A DNA stretch of 64,000 bases from Neolewinella aquimaris (GTDB taxonomy: Bacteria; Bacteroidota; Bacteroidia; Chitinophagales; Saprospiraceae): contig NZ_JACIFF010000007.1 in the NCBI RefSeq assembly GCF_014197245.1, positions 186,001 to 250,000 on the forward strand. Reading direction: 5' to 3'. The position numbers and the translations under genes are program-made. The notes beneath the pieces were generated by a model. The model made no database searches. It saw only the letters and a program-made list of their open reading frames with translations, and was not told the DNA's origin. Position 1 is the stretch's first letter, and each line of letters begins with the position of its first letter. This document shows positions 54,482 to 63,499 of this stretch, in pieces.

Positions 54482-55324
54482 TTACTTGCGAATTAAATGC
54501 CACGATTGAGGTGGCGTATATCCGAGACTAACTAAACCCTCAACTTCTTTCCGATACATATCTTGAAGATACTGCTTCACCTCACTAGATACATTGGGTG
54601 AATAAGGGGGAAGAATCATGTTGAGCTTTTTGTTCAAGGGCTTTAGTAAGGGGAAGTAGTAATTCAGCAGAAGAGTTAGCTTTGCGTTACTGTGATAGTT
54701 TTTCCGTTCATTCATTTTTGGAAATTCAACATCACCGTTTATATCAAGAAAATTACATACTTTCTTCAGTCCGTTAGTATAATTAAGTTTAACATCATCT
54801 TCATAAAAGAGACACAATAGCTGTTCTTTTGGAAAAACATCTAAGTATTTTAATATATTTGAATAATACTTTCCCCCATTGAAAACACCAAAAGACTCAG
54901 CTCGCCACACTGAATCGCCGAGGACAAGTTGGTCAATTGAAACACTAGGAGAGACTCTTCGAGATCTGTACATATGTTGAATTGCTGACAGTGCACGATC
55001 CACTGGATTCCGCATTATAAGAATCAATTTTATATCTGAATTGTATTGAAAAATTCTTTCGTGTGTAAGTTTCGATGTTTTAGAATTTTTATCACTAATT
55101 ACGTCGAGATATTCAGGAGTTTTTTCTCCAATTATTCTCCCCCCCTCCTTGCAGCTTACGAGCTGATCGTGATACCACTCAACTCCCTTTGTGAAATTTT
55201 CATCAGAACTAAAAAAGTGTAGTTCTTTAGATGGTAAACACAATTCTGGGTGATTTTGCAGATTGTATAGCAACCAAGTTGTCCCGGCCTTTTGCGCTCC
55301 AATAATTAGAAATTCAGCTTTCAT
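54482..55324 (-). CDS. PAPS-dependent sulfotransferase
   Basis: 280 aa. The 5'-phosphosulfate loop is at the N-terminus (FLIIGAQKAGTTWLLYNLQNHPEL), and the 3'-phosphate-binding segment is near residue 105 (LILIMRNPVDRALSAIQHM). C-terminal YTPPQSWHLIRK resembles family members. It would transfer sulfate from PAPS to a sugar hydroxyl or amine. The DNA is strongly AT-rich compared with the pse region, suggesting separate acquisition. Neighbours are the IS element and a glycosyltransferase gene, with 279 bp of AT-rich DNA lacking any visible gene between. Confidence 0.88.
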   Translation of the reverse strand: MKAEFLIIGAQKAGTTWLLYNLQNHPELCLPSKELHFFSSDENFTKGVEWYHDQLVSCKEGGRIIGEKTPEYLDVISDKNSKTSKLTHERIFQYNSDIKLILIMRNPVDRALSAIQHMYRSRRVSPSVSIDQLVLGDSVWRAESFGVFNGGKYYSNILKYLDVFPKEQLLCLFYEDDVKLNYTNGLKKVCNFLDINGDVEFPKMNERKNYHSNAKLTLLLNYYFPLLKPLNKKLNMILPPYSPNVSSEVKQYLQDMYRKEVEGLVSLGYTPPQSWHLIRK

Positions 55325-55603
55325 TGTGTAAGTTTGATTTGATTAGTAGAAGTTAGGTTAACGAAGGGTTGTTACAAATATATGTACCGCTTGAAATTCA
55401 AGTTTTTCCTAAAAATTTATTTTACTGCCTAACTAAAATTCACATTAATCGATGGGTTCAATATAACTAACTAGAGGCAGTGTTATATTTAGAAGACAGA
55501 CACTTATAACAACACACCCCCTTTTGAACTTAATTGCACGCGTGTCATATGCTTCATTTCAATTGTTCGTCGAATAACCACTATATCTAATGTGGTACAT
55601 GAC

Positions 55604-56746
55604 TTACGAAAAAAACAGTGAAAATACTTTTTCAGCTCTTTTGTCCCATGTATATTTCTCGTTAAATGTCTTTAATGCGTTATCAGCTAGTTGTTTTCGA
55701 TTGATAGGATACAATGCTAGTTGCTCAATTGCAGACTTCCATTGATCTATGTCATCAGGATTTATTAGTAGTCCATCAAATTCATGGGTTAGTATACAAG
55801 AAATTACCGGTAAATCAGAAGCTATAATTGCAGTCTGGCTCGACATATATTCAAATATTTTAATTGGGGACATGAAATCTACAATATTTTCTCCACTATT
55901 AACTGTTATTGTACGCTGGTAAGGCGCTAATAGAACATCACACTGTGCCCGAAGAGAATATGTATATCGATGTTCAATATGGCCGTAGGATATAAAGTTA
56001 TCAGGGACTTCACCTAATGCTTCAATTGTTTTATCATTTCCGCCGGCGACATGAAAGGTATACTGTGGCAGTTGTTTCGCTAAGTTCAGTACGAAGTCAC
56101 CTCCTTTTCCTTTATACAGCGAACCAATATATCCAATGTTTAAATTAGGGCCAGATTTAAACGGCGCAAAATTTGGGAATTCACAAGGAACTGAAGCTCC
56201 ATTCTGCGCGCTTAAAAGCACACGATCAGCAAATCTTTCCTTTGCAAAATCATTCAGCAATTGTGTTTGCATTCCTGGGGAATTGAATGTTAAGACTTTT
56301 AAAGCTTTCCAGCGTAACAGCTTATCAAACATTATTCTCCCGGCAATTGACTTTTCCCAAATTTTACCATGAATATCAATTCCAGAATTGTTCTTAAGGT
56401 TGCTGAAAGACAGAAAACTAAAGCATCTTAGGGAACGGCCGTAAAATATGTCTTTAGGATTGGCAACCGCTATTAAATATAAAACGACCTTTAGTGCATA
56501 TAGGTAGAGAGACCCTGCGGATGCTGGTACCTGAATCTGCTTAATAGCAAAATTACCAGCTACTGAGTAAAATTCAAATATTTCTTGAGAAGATGCAGCT
56601 ACTCTTCCAAAAACGGGTACAATCAACTCGACATCAGATCCTAATCCTGCAAGTGCTTGACACATTTTCACAGTATTTACCGAGTTAGCTGCACTTGATG
56701 GTAAAGAAGTATCTGCCAAGTAGTAGATCTTTGAATTGAGAGTCAT
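55604..56746 (-). CDS. GT4-type glycosyltransferase
   Basis: 380 aa. The N-terminus IYYLADTSLPSSAANSVNTVKMCQALAGLGSDVELIV is the acceptor-side Rossmann start. The C-terminal half shows LNIGYIGSLYKGKGGDFVLNLAKQL, CDVLLAPYQRT and FMSPIKIFEYMSSQTAIIASDLPVI, the F-E-Y-M-S-S donor signature of GT4. AT-rich like the neighbouring sulfotransferase. Donor and acceptor not known. Confidence 0.85.
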   Translation of the reverse strand: MTLNSKIYYLADTSLPSSAANSVNTVKMCQALAGLGSDVELIVPVFGRVAASSQEIFEFYSVAGNFAIKQIQVPASAGSLYLYALKVVLYLIAVANPKDIFYGRSLRCFSFLSFSNLKNNSGIDIHGKIWEKSIAGRIMFDKLLRWKALKVLTFNSPGMQTQLLNDFAKERFADRVLLSAQNGASVPCEFPNFAPFKSGPNLNIGYIGSLYKGKGGDFVLNLAKQLPQYTFHVAGGNDKTIEALGEVPDNFISYGHIEHRYTYSLRAQCDVLLAPYQRTITVNSGENIVDFMSPIKIFEYMSSQTAIIASDLPVISCILTHEFDGLLINPDDIDQWKSAIEQLALYPINRKQLADNALKTFNEKYTWDKRAEKVFSLFFS

Positions 56747-57227
56747 ATTACTAGGATTTTACGATAGAGTATTGTCGAAGCCAATAACATCAACATTTGC
56801 GTAAAGCAATTAAGCACCAGAAAAAATAATTAGAATCACTCCTCTTGAAGTTATTGTAAACAATATTGATGCTCATGATGGCTTGCAAAGTTTGACACCA
56901 AAACTAAATTAAATACACTGTTATTTTACAAACATTCACGTACTATATTAGCACTACAAGCGTAGGTAGGTATAATTACTTTATTGAATTACAATAAAAC
57001 TATCTAAATAAGCTAGATTAAACGAAACAATACCAAAAAGAGATGTAGATGTAAATGATAATTCCTCTTATAGTGAGGAAACTATAGTTTAAACTTTATA
57101 ATTTATTTTTTAGAAATTATAGATATAGAGTATTTGGACAATATTTTCAATTCGTCCTTCACACTGGTAGTAATATTGAAAAACAAGAGCATGGTACCAT
57201 GTGTACCCATACATCTATGTTTGCGAA
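56747..57227. other. AT-rich intergenic region, 481 bp, no gene seen
   Basis: No convincing open frame. The region contains A/T-rich runs, a 6-bp hairpin (TTCCTC at 57062-57067 with GAGGAA at 57075-57080) and the palindrome AGTTTAAACT around 57087. These could be terminator or promoter parts for the flanking minus-strand genes but are not clear enough to call. The composition fits the surrounding acquired block. Confidence 0.35.
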
Positions 57228-58724
57228 TTAATCGAAAAACTTTTTCATTTTTAGCCTAGCACTCTGTGAAGCAAAATTATACAGCTCCCCTCCATTTTTT
57301 CCTATGAAAAAGCTGGGGGCTATGTAAGCACTGACACTTACACATAAAACCACTAGCGCACTGGTTATTCCCATTACGACAATTGAATTGGAAAACATAG
57401 CATAAGCAATATTAGAAGATATGTAAGCAGTCAAAGCAACCAAAATAAAAATTGGAAGAGAAGAGATAGTTCTAAGACACACTTGATGAAAGGAGAAAAC
57501 TTTTTCTTTAATGAGCCAACCTGTCATTATCAGAAAGTTTGTAATTATTGCAAACGTCGTTCCAACGGCGACTCCAGTTATTCCATATTTAGAGCCTATC
57601 ACCGAACCGACGGTAACTAAAGAAAAATAAATTCCTTGAGTGATCGCTAAATATTTTGTTTTGCCAGTAGACTTCAAATATACGTCTCCTATTTTGTACC
57701 CAATACGAAACACCATGCTCAACAGTAGTATCCTCAAAGGATTGGTTGCCTCTAACCATTTATCTCCAAGGAGAACTGAAATAATTTCTGGCGCCATAAC
57801 GAAACAGAAACCTGCGAGGGGTAGCACAGTAAGGAAAACCAGTTCATAGCTCTTATCTAGAGCTGTAGACATCCTATTTTCATCATTTTGTATGCTAGAC
57901 AAACTTGCAAAAAGCACTTTATTCATAACTGTTCCTGCCACGTTATTGGGTGCATTCATTAAAGCATACGCTCTGCTATATAATCCTAAACTATCTCCTC
58001 CCAACATTCTTCCAACGATTACATAATCTATTTTTCTAGCACCGAAATTGAGTAAGGCAGCTAAAGTAAAACTACCTCCATAACTTAGTAATTGCCGTAA
58101 TGCTAACAGATCGATTGACAATCTTCGTACTGGTGGTTTTATCGAAACTAAAAGCAAACAATAAATAGCTGCCTCAATTACTGTTGCCCAAACTAAAGCC
58201 CAAACGCCGAATCCTCCCACTGCTAGGGCGATTCCAGCTATGCCATAACCGATGAAATAGGAAACTAAATCAAGACCAGCTAGCTTTTTAAACTTCAGAG
58301 ATCGTTGTAACAAGCTGTAAGATATCTGGGAAAACGTTCGCAATGGGAAAATCCATACTAAAGCATTTAAGACCATAGTAAGATCAGCTAAACCGTAAAA
58401 TCTAGCGATGTATGGGTTTATGTAGTAGAACAGTGCGACCAACACTAATCCCAAACACACCGAGAATGTGAGTGCTGTTTGCTCGTGTCTGGGTTGTAAA
58501 TCCTTCATCTGAATTAGGGCTGGCCCGACGCCCATCTCGTAAATCATCTCGGTAAAAAGGATAACTACCATTGCGGCGGCCACTAAACCAAAATCGCTGG
58601 GATTTAGTAATCTGGCTAGTACAGCTACTACCGCAATCTGGATTACGGCTTTAATGCCCGAGCTGCCGCCAAGCCACATAAAGCCGCTGAGAGTTTTTCC
58701 GGTCAATCCTTCTTGTTGCTTCAT
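57228..58724 (-). CDS. WzxC-type lipopolysaccharide/capsule flippase
   Basis: 498 aa, about 12-14 TM helices. The start GLTGKTLSGFMWLGGSSGIKAVIQIAVVAVLARLLNPSDFGLVAAAMV is typical of WzxC/PST-type flippases, followed by GPALIQMKDLQPRHEQTALTFS. It is a second flippase, distinct from the one at 19.5-21.0 kb, so the two may move different lipid-linked glycans. It starts 1 bp after the beta-helix lipoprotein stop. AT-rich toward its 3' end. Confidence 0.9.
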   Translation of the reverse strand: MKQQEGLTGKTLSGFMWLGGSSGIKAVIQIAVVAVLARLLNPSDFGLVAAAMVVILFTEMIYEMGVGPALIQMKDLQPRHEQTALTFSVCLGLVLVALFYYINPYIARFYGLADLTMVLNALVWIFPLRTFSQISYSLLQRSLKFKKLAGLDLVSYFIGYGIAGIALAVGGFGVWALVWATVIEAAIYCLLLVSIKPPVRRLSIDLLALRQLLSYGGSFTLAALLNFGARKIDYVIVGRMLGGDSLGLYSRAYALMNAPNNVAGTVMNKVLFASLSSIQNDENRMSTALDKSYELVFLTVLPLAGFCFVMAPEIISVLLGDKWLEATNPLRILLLSMVFRIGYKIGDVYLKSTGKTKYLAITQGIYFSLVTVGSVIGSKYGITGVAVGTTFAIITNFLIMTGWLIKEKVFSFHQVCLRTISSLPIFILVALTAYISSNIAYAMFSNSIVVMGITSALVVLCVSVSAYIAPSFFIGKNGGELYNFASQSARLKMKKFFD

Positions 58725-58725
58725 T

Positions 58726-60135
58726 CTACTGGTTGACCATTTTTACCTCAATGTCAGTTTGAGGTCCTTTTCGAATCAACCTCAAAACTGAAGCTTCATC
58801 TAAACCTTCAAATTTCCAAGATCCACGTTCCTTTACGCTTACGCCAATTGTATTAGGTATAACCCCAAATCGATCGTCAAAATCGCAGAATATAAAACTC
58901 ACATTGACCTTTTGATCAATTGCTCTTGAGTATTCACTTGAAATTAGTTGCCCTTTTAAAAATGTTCCATGGGCCAGAAATTTATTATTTATAAATGTCG
59001 CTGTAAAGTTTTCTCCATATTGCGGGGTGGGTCGAATTCCTCTGATACGTCCTTCCTTGTCGGGTGAAAAAATCCAGGTTACATCGTCAAAAATCATTTC
59101 TTTAAGCCGGAACAATCGAGGGTCTCCGACCTTATTAAAGGTACAATGAGTAAACTGCCCCTGCATTTGGTAGAGCGCTACATTTTCCTTCACTTGAACA
59201 TTCTCACCCTGGATGACGGTCGAGTAACCTTTAGCTGCCATATCCAGAATTGCGACTTCACTATCATATACCGTCCAGATGGATAGCTGGGATTCTGGCT
59301 GGTGACGGGGAGCATTCGCGTAGTTTTCCTGTGTTGATTCCTCCAACTCTAGACGGTGCAGGGAACAATTTGAAATCTCTACGCGCTCCGCGGGACTACT
59401 AAAGGTAATCGATCCCCTTTTGGTACTTACCCGGTTCACTGTTGTCACCTTGTCAAAATGGATCGACGCGATATTTGGCTGGAAGTAACCCCGGGATATC
59501 CAGATACCATCAGCGTAGCCCTCATTTCTAATAGCTACATTTCTTACGGTGACATTTTCAAATGCAACGTAGACTCGACGTCCAGCGAAGCGCCCTTCCA
59601 GCAATTCTCGGCTACCGGCAAAACCAAGCATTGCGCTGTGTTCGACCTTATCGCCCGGCTGAATGGATTGTGCTTGCATGTTACAGTCGATCGTGAGATT
59701 CTCAATAGTGAGATTTCCCTTGATCAAGACTGTGTACAGAAAAGTCGATCCGTCTTTATCCACCCATTCTTTCCATTCGCTCGAATTCAGTTCGGCGTCG
59801 GTTGGCATGGCGGGCTCAAAAAAAGCACCGAAGTAGAAATCTTTCCCACTTCCAGTGCCTAAGCTATTTTCCGGCCGGCGGATGATTGTAGAGTCGATAC
59901 CCTTACCGCTGATAGTAAGCCGATCGCCGGCAATTGCCATACGGTGGTTTTTCTTCCCATCCGTAAGCCACACTCCCGTACCCAATTTCAACGACTTCTC
60001 GCCTTTCCCTACGGCACGAATAACTTCATCATTGAAGGTCACACCTAGTGAATCAGAAACGGGCGCGGCAGTAGTCCGGCACGCCATCATTGATAGAACG
60101 TTCACCAGCAGCACCAGACCAAATAGTCGACTCAT
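58726..60135 (-). CDS. Predicted parallel beta-helix lipoprotein
   Basis: 469 aa. Signal peptide MSRLFGLVLLVNVLSMMAC with a lipobox-like MMAC (Cys19). The body has repeated short strands of pectate-lyase/right-handed beta-helix type (LTISGKGIDSTIIRR, LTIENLTIDCNMQ, VTVRNVAIRNEGYADGIWIS, VEISNCSLHRLEL). Several have the N/D-rich turns of polysaccharide-active enzymes. No catalytic set can be assigned. It overlaps the dehydrogenase gene by 4 bp and sits within the export cluster, so a lyase, epimerase or glycan-binding role is plausible. Confidence 0.65.
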   Translation of the reverse strand: MSRLFGLVLLVNVLSMMACRTTAAPVSDSLGVTFNDEVIRAVGKGEKSLKLGTGVWLTDGKKNHRMAIAGDRLTISGKGIDSTIIRRPENSLGTGSGKDFYFGAFFEPAMPTDAELNSSEWKEWVDKDGSTFLYTVLIKGNLTIENLTIDCNMQAQSIQPGDKVEHSAMLGFAGSRELLEGRFAGRRVYVAFENVTVRNVAIRNEGYADGIWISRGYFQPNIASIHFDKVTTVNRVSTKRGSITFSSPAERVEISNCSLHRLELEESTQENYANAPRHQPESQLSIWTVYDSEVAILDMAAKGYSTVIQGENVQVKENVALYQMQGQFTHCTFNKVGDPRLFRLKEMIFDDVTWIFSPDKEGRIRGIRPTPQYGENFTATFINNKFLAHGTFLKGQLISSEYSRAIDQKVNVSFIFCDFDDRFGVIPNTIGVSVKERGSWKFEGLDEASVLRLIRKGPQTDIEVKMVNQ

Positions 60136-61064
60136 TCCCTTCCGTAAAATTTACGGAGATGGGTAATGGCACTCATGCCCATCGCTTCCACTGCCTCAAT
60201 AGCGTTGCCGCCAATATGGGGAGTATTCATCAAATTTGGCACCTGCAACAGATTTGGGTTTTCGGGTGGCTCCTCTATATAAGTATCGAGCGCAGCTCCT
60301 CCAAGTTGACCGCTTTCCAGGGCAGCAATAAGATCCTTCTGGTGGACAATGCCCCCCCGCGCGGTGTTAATTACAATTGCCCCCTGCTTCATCCGTGAAA
60401 ATGCCTCTGCATCCAGAAGATTGCTAGTTTCGGGGGTCAGTGGCGTATGTACTGTAACGAAATCCGCCTCGGCGTAGAGTTTATCCAGGGATACTTGGCG
60501 TACACCCTGCATTTCGCAGAAATCCCCTAGGTCAAGGATATCATTCACCAGAATTGTACACTTAAATGGTTTGAGCAGTTCCACCAAGTCCTTACCAATG
60601 TATCCGCATCCGATAATTCCTATAGTTTTACCGGTGAGCTGAAAACCACCATTTTTACGCCACTTGCCTTGTTTTAGCAAATTGCTGGTTACGTAAAGGT
60701 TTCTTCCAAGCGACAACATAAATCCGAGTACCATTTCTGAAACGGAGCGGCGGTTGACACCGCCCGTCCAACCAATCTTTATTCCCTTTCTTTTGCAGTG
60801 GTCCAAATCGATGTTGTTAAGGCCAACACCATATTTGGCGATGATCTTCAGATCGCGGCAGGCATCGATAGTACAAGCATCCATTTGCTCCAGTCCAATG
60901 ACCAGCGCTTCGGCATCCTGAATATAATCGATAAGTTCTTGACCAACGAACCGAGTACCGTCTAAATTTAATTTAGCCCCAGGAAATGACTTGAGGATTT
61001 CCTTCTGTAGCACCGGATGGGTTGAAAATGATGGCGAGGTAACCGCCAATTTGAGGTCATTCAT
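60132..61064 (-). CDS. D-2-hydroxyacid dehydrogenase (SerA-like)
   Basis: 310 aa. NAD-binding segment TIGIIGCGYIGKDLVELLKPF. Catalytic residues are in place: Arg in INTARGGIV, Glu in YIEEPPENPN and His in NTPHIGGNAIEA. The arrangement is that of phosphoglycerate- and 2-hydroxyacid dehydrogenases, without an ACT domain. It reduces a 2-keto acid to a D-2-hydroxy acid. In a surface-glycan locus it could make a lactate- or glycerate-type substituent; this is speculative. Confidence 0.9.
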   Translation of the reverse strand: MNDLKLAVTSPSFSTHPVLQKEILKSFPGAKLNLDGTRFVGQELIDYIQDAEALVIGLEQMDACTIDACRDLKIIAKYGVGLNNIDLDHCKRKGIKIGWTGGVNRRSVSEMVLGFMLSLGRNLYVTSNLLKQGKWRKNGGFQLTGKTIGIIGCGYIGKDLVELLKPFKCTILVNDILDLGDFCEMQGVRQVSLDKLYAEADFVTVHTPLTPETSNLLDAEAFSRMKQGAIVINTARGGIVHQKDLIAALESGQLGGAALDTYIEEPPENPNLLQVPNLMNTPHIGGNAIEAVEAMGMSAITHLRKFYGRE

Positions 61065-61109
61065 TTATTTACCTGTTTGATTTAATAACTGGCTTGGTAA
61101 CCAATCAAT

Positions 61110-63476
61110 TCAACTGTAATATCCCCCATAGCCGTAGCCATATCCGTACCCATAGCCGTAGCTGTTACCATAACCTACTCCCATCTTCAGGCCGTTAAGG
61201 ACCAAGCCGGGATTTGGAAGTTTGTTGTTACGCTTTATGTCATCAATAATCTGCAACTGATCAATTTTCGTTACGCCGAATCGAGCAACAAAGATCGATA
61301 TATCAACGTGGTCCCTTAACAACAGTGAGTCTGCGACCAAGCCTACCGGGGGCGTGTCAATTATGATGTAGTCGAACTGCTCCCTTAACTGCGAAATCAT
61401 ATCTTTGGCACGTGGAAGAAGAATTAACTCCGCTGGATTTGGAGGGATGACGCCACTTCCAATATAGAATAGATTATCAGTAGACTCCGCAGGATGTATG
61501 ATTTCGTCCAATGTCGCGTTGCTCGTGAGGTAATTGGAAACACCCTTATTGTTTTGATCCCAGTTGGGGTTCAGGTATGATGCAAGTTTAGGTTTCCGCA
61601 TATCCATTCCAACGAGCAGTACCCGGTTCCCAGAAATGGCTAGGGCAGCTCCAAGATTGCAACAAATGTAAGTTTTTCCTTCTCCGCTCATGCTGGAGGT
61701 GACCATTATGACTCTATTCGTCCCCCCCTGCATTAAAAACTGCAGATTGGTTCTCAACATTCGGAACATCTCGGCACTGGCTGATCTGGTATCTTTTGAG
61801 ATTACTACCTGCTCCGTTCCCTTATTATCCATAATTTGACCCAAGAAAGGGACCGAAGTGAATTCCTTTATTTGAGCTGCTGACTTTACGGTGTTGTCCA
61901 ATACTTCGGTTGCCGCGGCAATACCGAAGGGAAGAATTATCCCTAGGATCAGAGAGAGTCCATAAACTTGAATGGGCCCGAAGGAAGTGGATTGATGAAG
62001 CATAGGCTCCTCTAGTACCCGGATATTGGATATCGCTGCCGCGCTGGAGAGTGCACTTTCTTCCCGGCGCTGTAACAGGAAAAGATAGAGTTGCTCACGG
62101 ATTTCCTGTTGTCGCTCTATTGCCATCAGGCCCCGTTCCTTACTTGGTATAGTCCGAATTTCCTGAAATAATTTTTCATTTTTCCGGGTAAGTTCCCTAA
62201 TGCTTCCCTCGATTTCGCTTCTGGCTTTCGAAATGGCAGTAAGCATAACATTACGAAGTTCCCTAATCTTGTCCTCTACCGATATTAGCACCGGATTGTT
62301 AGGGCGGGCGGATAATAATAACTTATCCTGCTCCACCAGCAACTGATTATACTGGTCGATAAGGGGTGTCAGACTAAGGTTGTTGACGCTCAGGCTGTAA
62401 GGAATGTACCTTAGACTATCACCCGTTTCCTGCTCAACGGACTGACGGATTTGATCTACGGCAACGAGTTCGATCTGGAGATTGGCTAGGGCTTTGTCGT
62501 TTTCTTGAATCCGAGTAAAGTACCCTTCCAGTTCCCTTGCCGTGCCGCCTACAATATCGTTGGCAATTACGTAAGATTCAGCAGCGGCTTCCACTTCGTC
62601 TAGTTCCTGACCCAAATAATTTAGGCGGTCATTAACAAAATTGGTCGTTTTACGGGCAACCTCATTCTTTTCGGTGATGGTCATTTGATCATACCGACTA
62701 ATCACCCCGTTTATAATGTCGATCGCGCGATCCGGCACCGGATTCATCATTGATAACTCCAGCAATTCCGACTTATTCACTGTCGATATCAGTAGGTTAC
62801 TACTGTATTTTCGGGCGGTAAGGACGGGGTCATGAATGGTGACCGTAACTTCATTCTTGAAACTCGAATTATCGGGTACCGCATCGAGTGTTATGCTCCC
62901 GTAAGGTAAAAACAGTTTTTCACCTAATTTCCCGCTTGTCTCAAATTCATCGCCGGATCGAAGCGTGAAGGAGTTTCCATCATCTGCGAGTGAAACAATA
63001 AGTTCACGATTGTAAAGCTTGTTGTCCGGCCCCTTTTCGTATTCGACTACATCAAACGGTCGCTCGCTCGGATGGTATAATTCATCATTGCGAATATTTC
63101 CTTTGACCACGTACTCAATCTCTAGGTTTGCCGAATCGACAACCGATTTCATGATCGCATACGACCCTAATATCTCGATTTGGTTAGACATATTCATCGA
63201 GTTACTAGAGACGAGATTACCCTGTATCCCGGTGGTGATGTCGGCAACGGCCTGATCTTCCGGACTTTCTTTGATGTAAATAACGCTCTTTACCTGATAG
63301 GTCGGCACATAGTACCTCAGGTAGAGATAACCTAGAAACAGGGTAGAGGCAGGGACCAAAATAAACAGGTACCATAGCCGAAGTGATCTCGCCCATACAG
63401 ATTGGAAACCGATGGACTGCTGAAAGGAAGCCCCAGCCTCGGCAGCTTCAGAATTACCGGTATGTAGTTTTTCCAA
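61110..63476 (-). CDS. Wzc-type polysaccharide co-polymerase with tyrosine autokinase
   Basis: 788 aa; the best start is the TTG at 63476, 23 bp after the Wza-like stop. A TM helix near residues 35-55 is followed by a long periplasmic coiled-coil region (about 250-480), a second TM near residue 510 and a cytoplasmic BY-kinase: Walker A VTSSMSGEGKTYICCNLG, Walker A' LLVGMDMRKPKL, Walker B IIIDTPPVGLVAD. The C-terminus is a run of Tyr-Gly repeats (YGYGYGYGYGGYY), the phosphorylation cluster. It controls chain length and export with Wza. Confidence 0.93.
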   Translation of the reverse strand: MEKLHTGNSEAAEAGASFQQSIGFQSVWARSLRLWYLFILVPASTLFLGYLYLRYYVPTYQVKSVIYIKESPEDQAVADITTGIQGNLVSSNSMNMSNQIEILGSYAIMKSVVDSANLEIEYVVKGNIRNDELYHPSERPFDVVEYEKGPDNKLYNRELIVSLADDGNSFTLRSGDEFETSGKLGEKLFLPYGSITLDAVPDNSSFKNEVTVTIHDPVLTARKYSSNLLISTVNKSELLELSMMNPVPDRAIDIINGVISRYDQMTITEKNEVARKTTNFVNDRLNYLGQELDEVEAAAESYVIANDIVGGTARELEGYFTRIQENDKALANLQIELVAVDQIRQSVEQETGDSLRYIPYSLSVNNLSLTPLIDQYNQLLVEQDKLLLSARPNNPVLISVEDKIRELRNVMLTAISKARSEIEGSIRELTRKNEKLFQEIRTIPSKERGLMAIERQQEIREQLYLFLLQRREESALSSAAAISNIRVLEEPMLHQSTSFGPIQVYGLSLILGIILPFGIAAATEVLDNTVKSAAQIKEFTSVPFLGQIMDNKGTEQVVISKDTRSASAEMFRMLRTNLQFLMQGGTNRVIMVTSSMSGEGKTYICCNLGAALAISGNRVLLVGMDMRKPKLASYLNPNWDQNNKGVSNYLTSNATLDEIIHPAESTDNLFYIGSGVIPPNPAELILLPRAKDMISQLREQFDYIIIDTPPVGLVADSLLLRDHVDISIFVARFGVTKIDQLQIIDDIKRNNKLPNPGLVLNGLKMGVGYGNSYGYGYGYGYGYGGYYS

Positions 63477-63499
63477 AATGAAGTTTCGTATTAATACGG

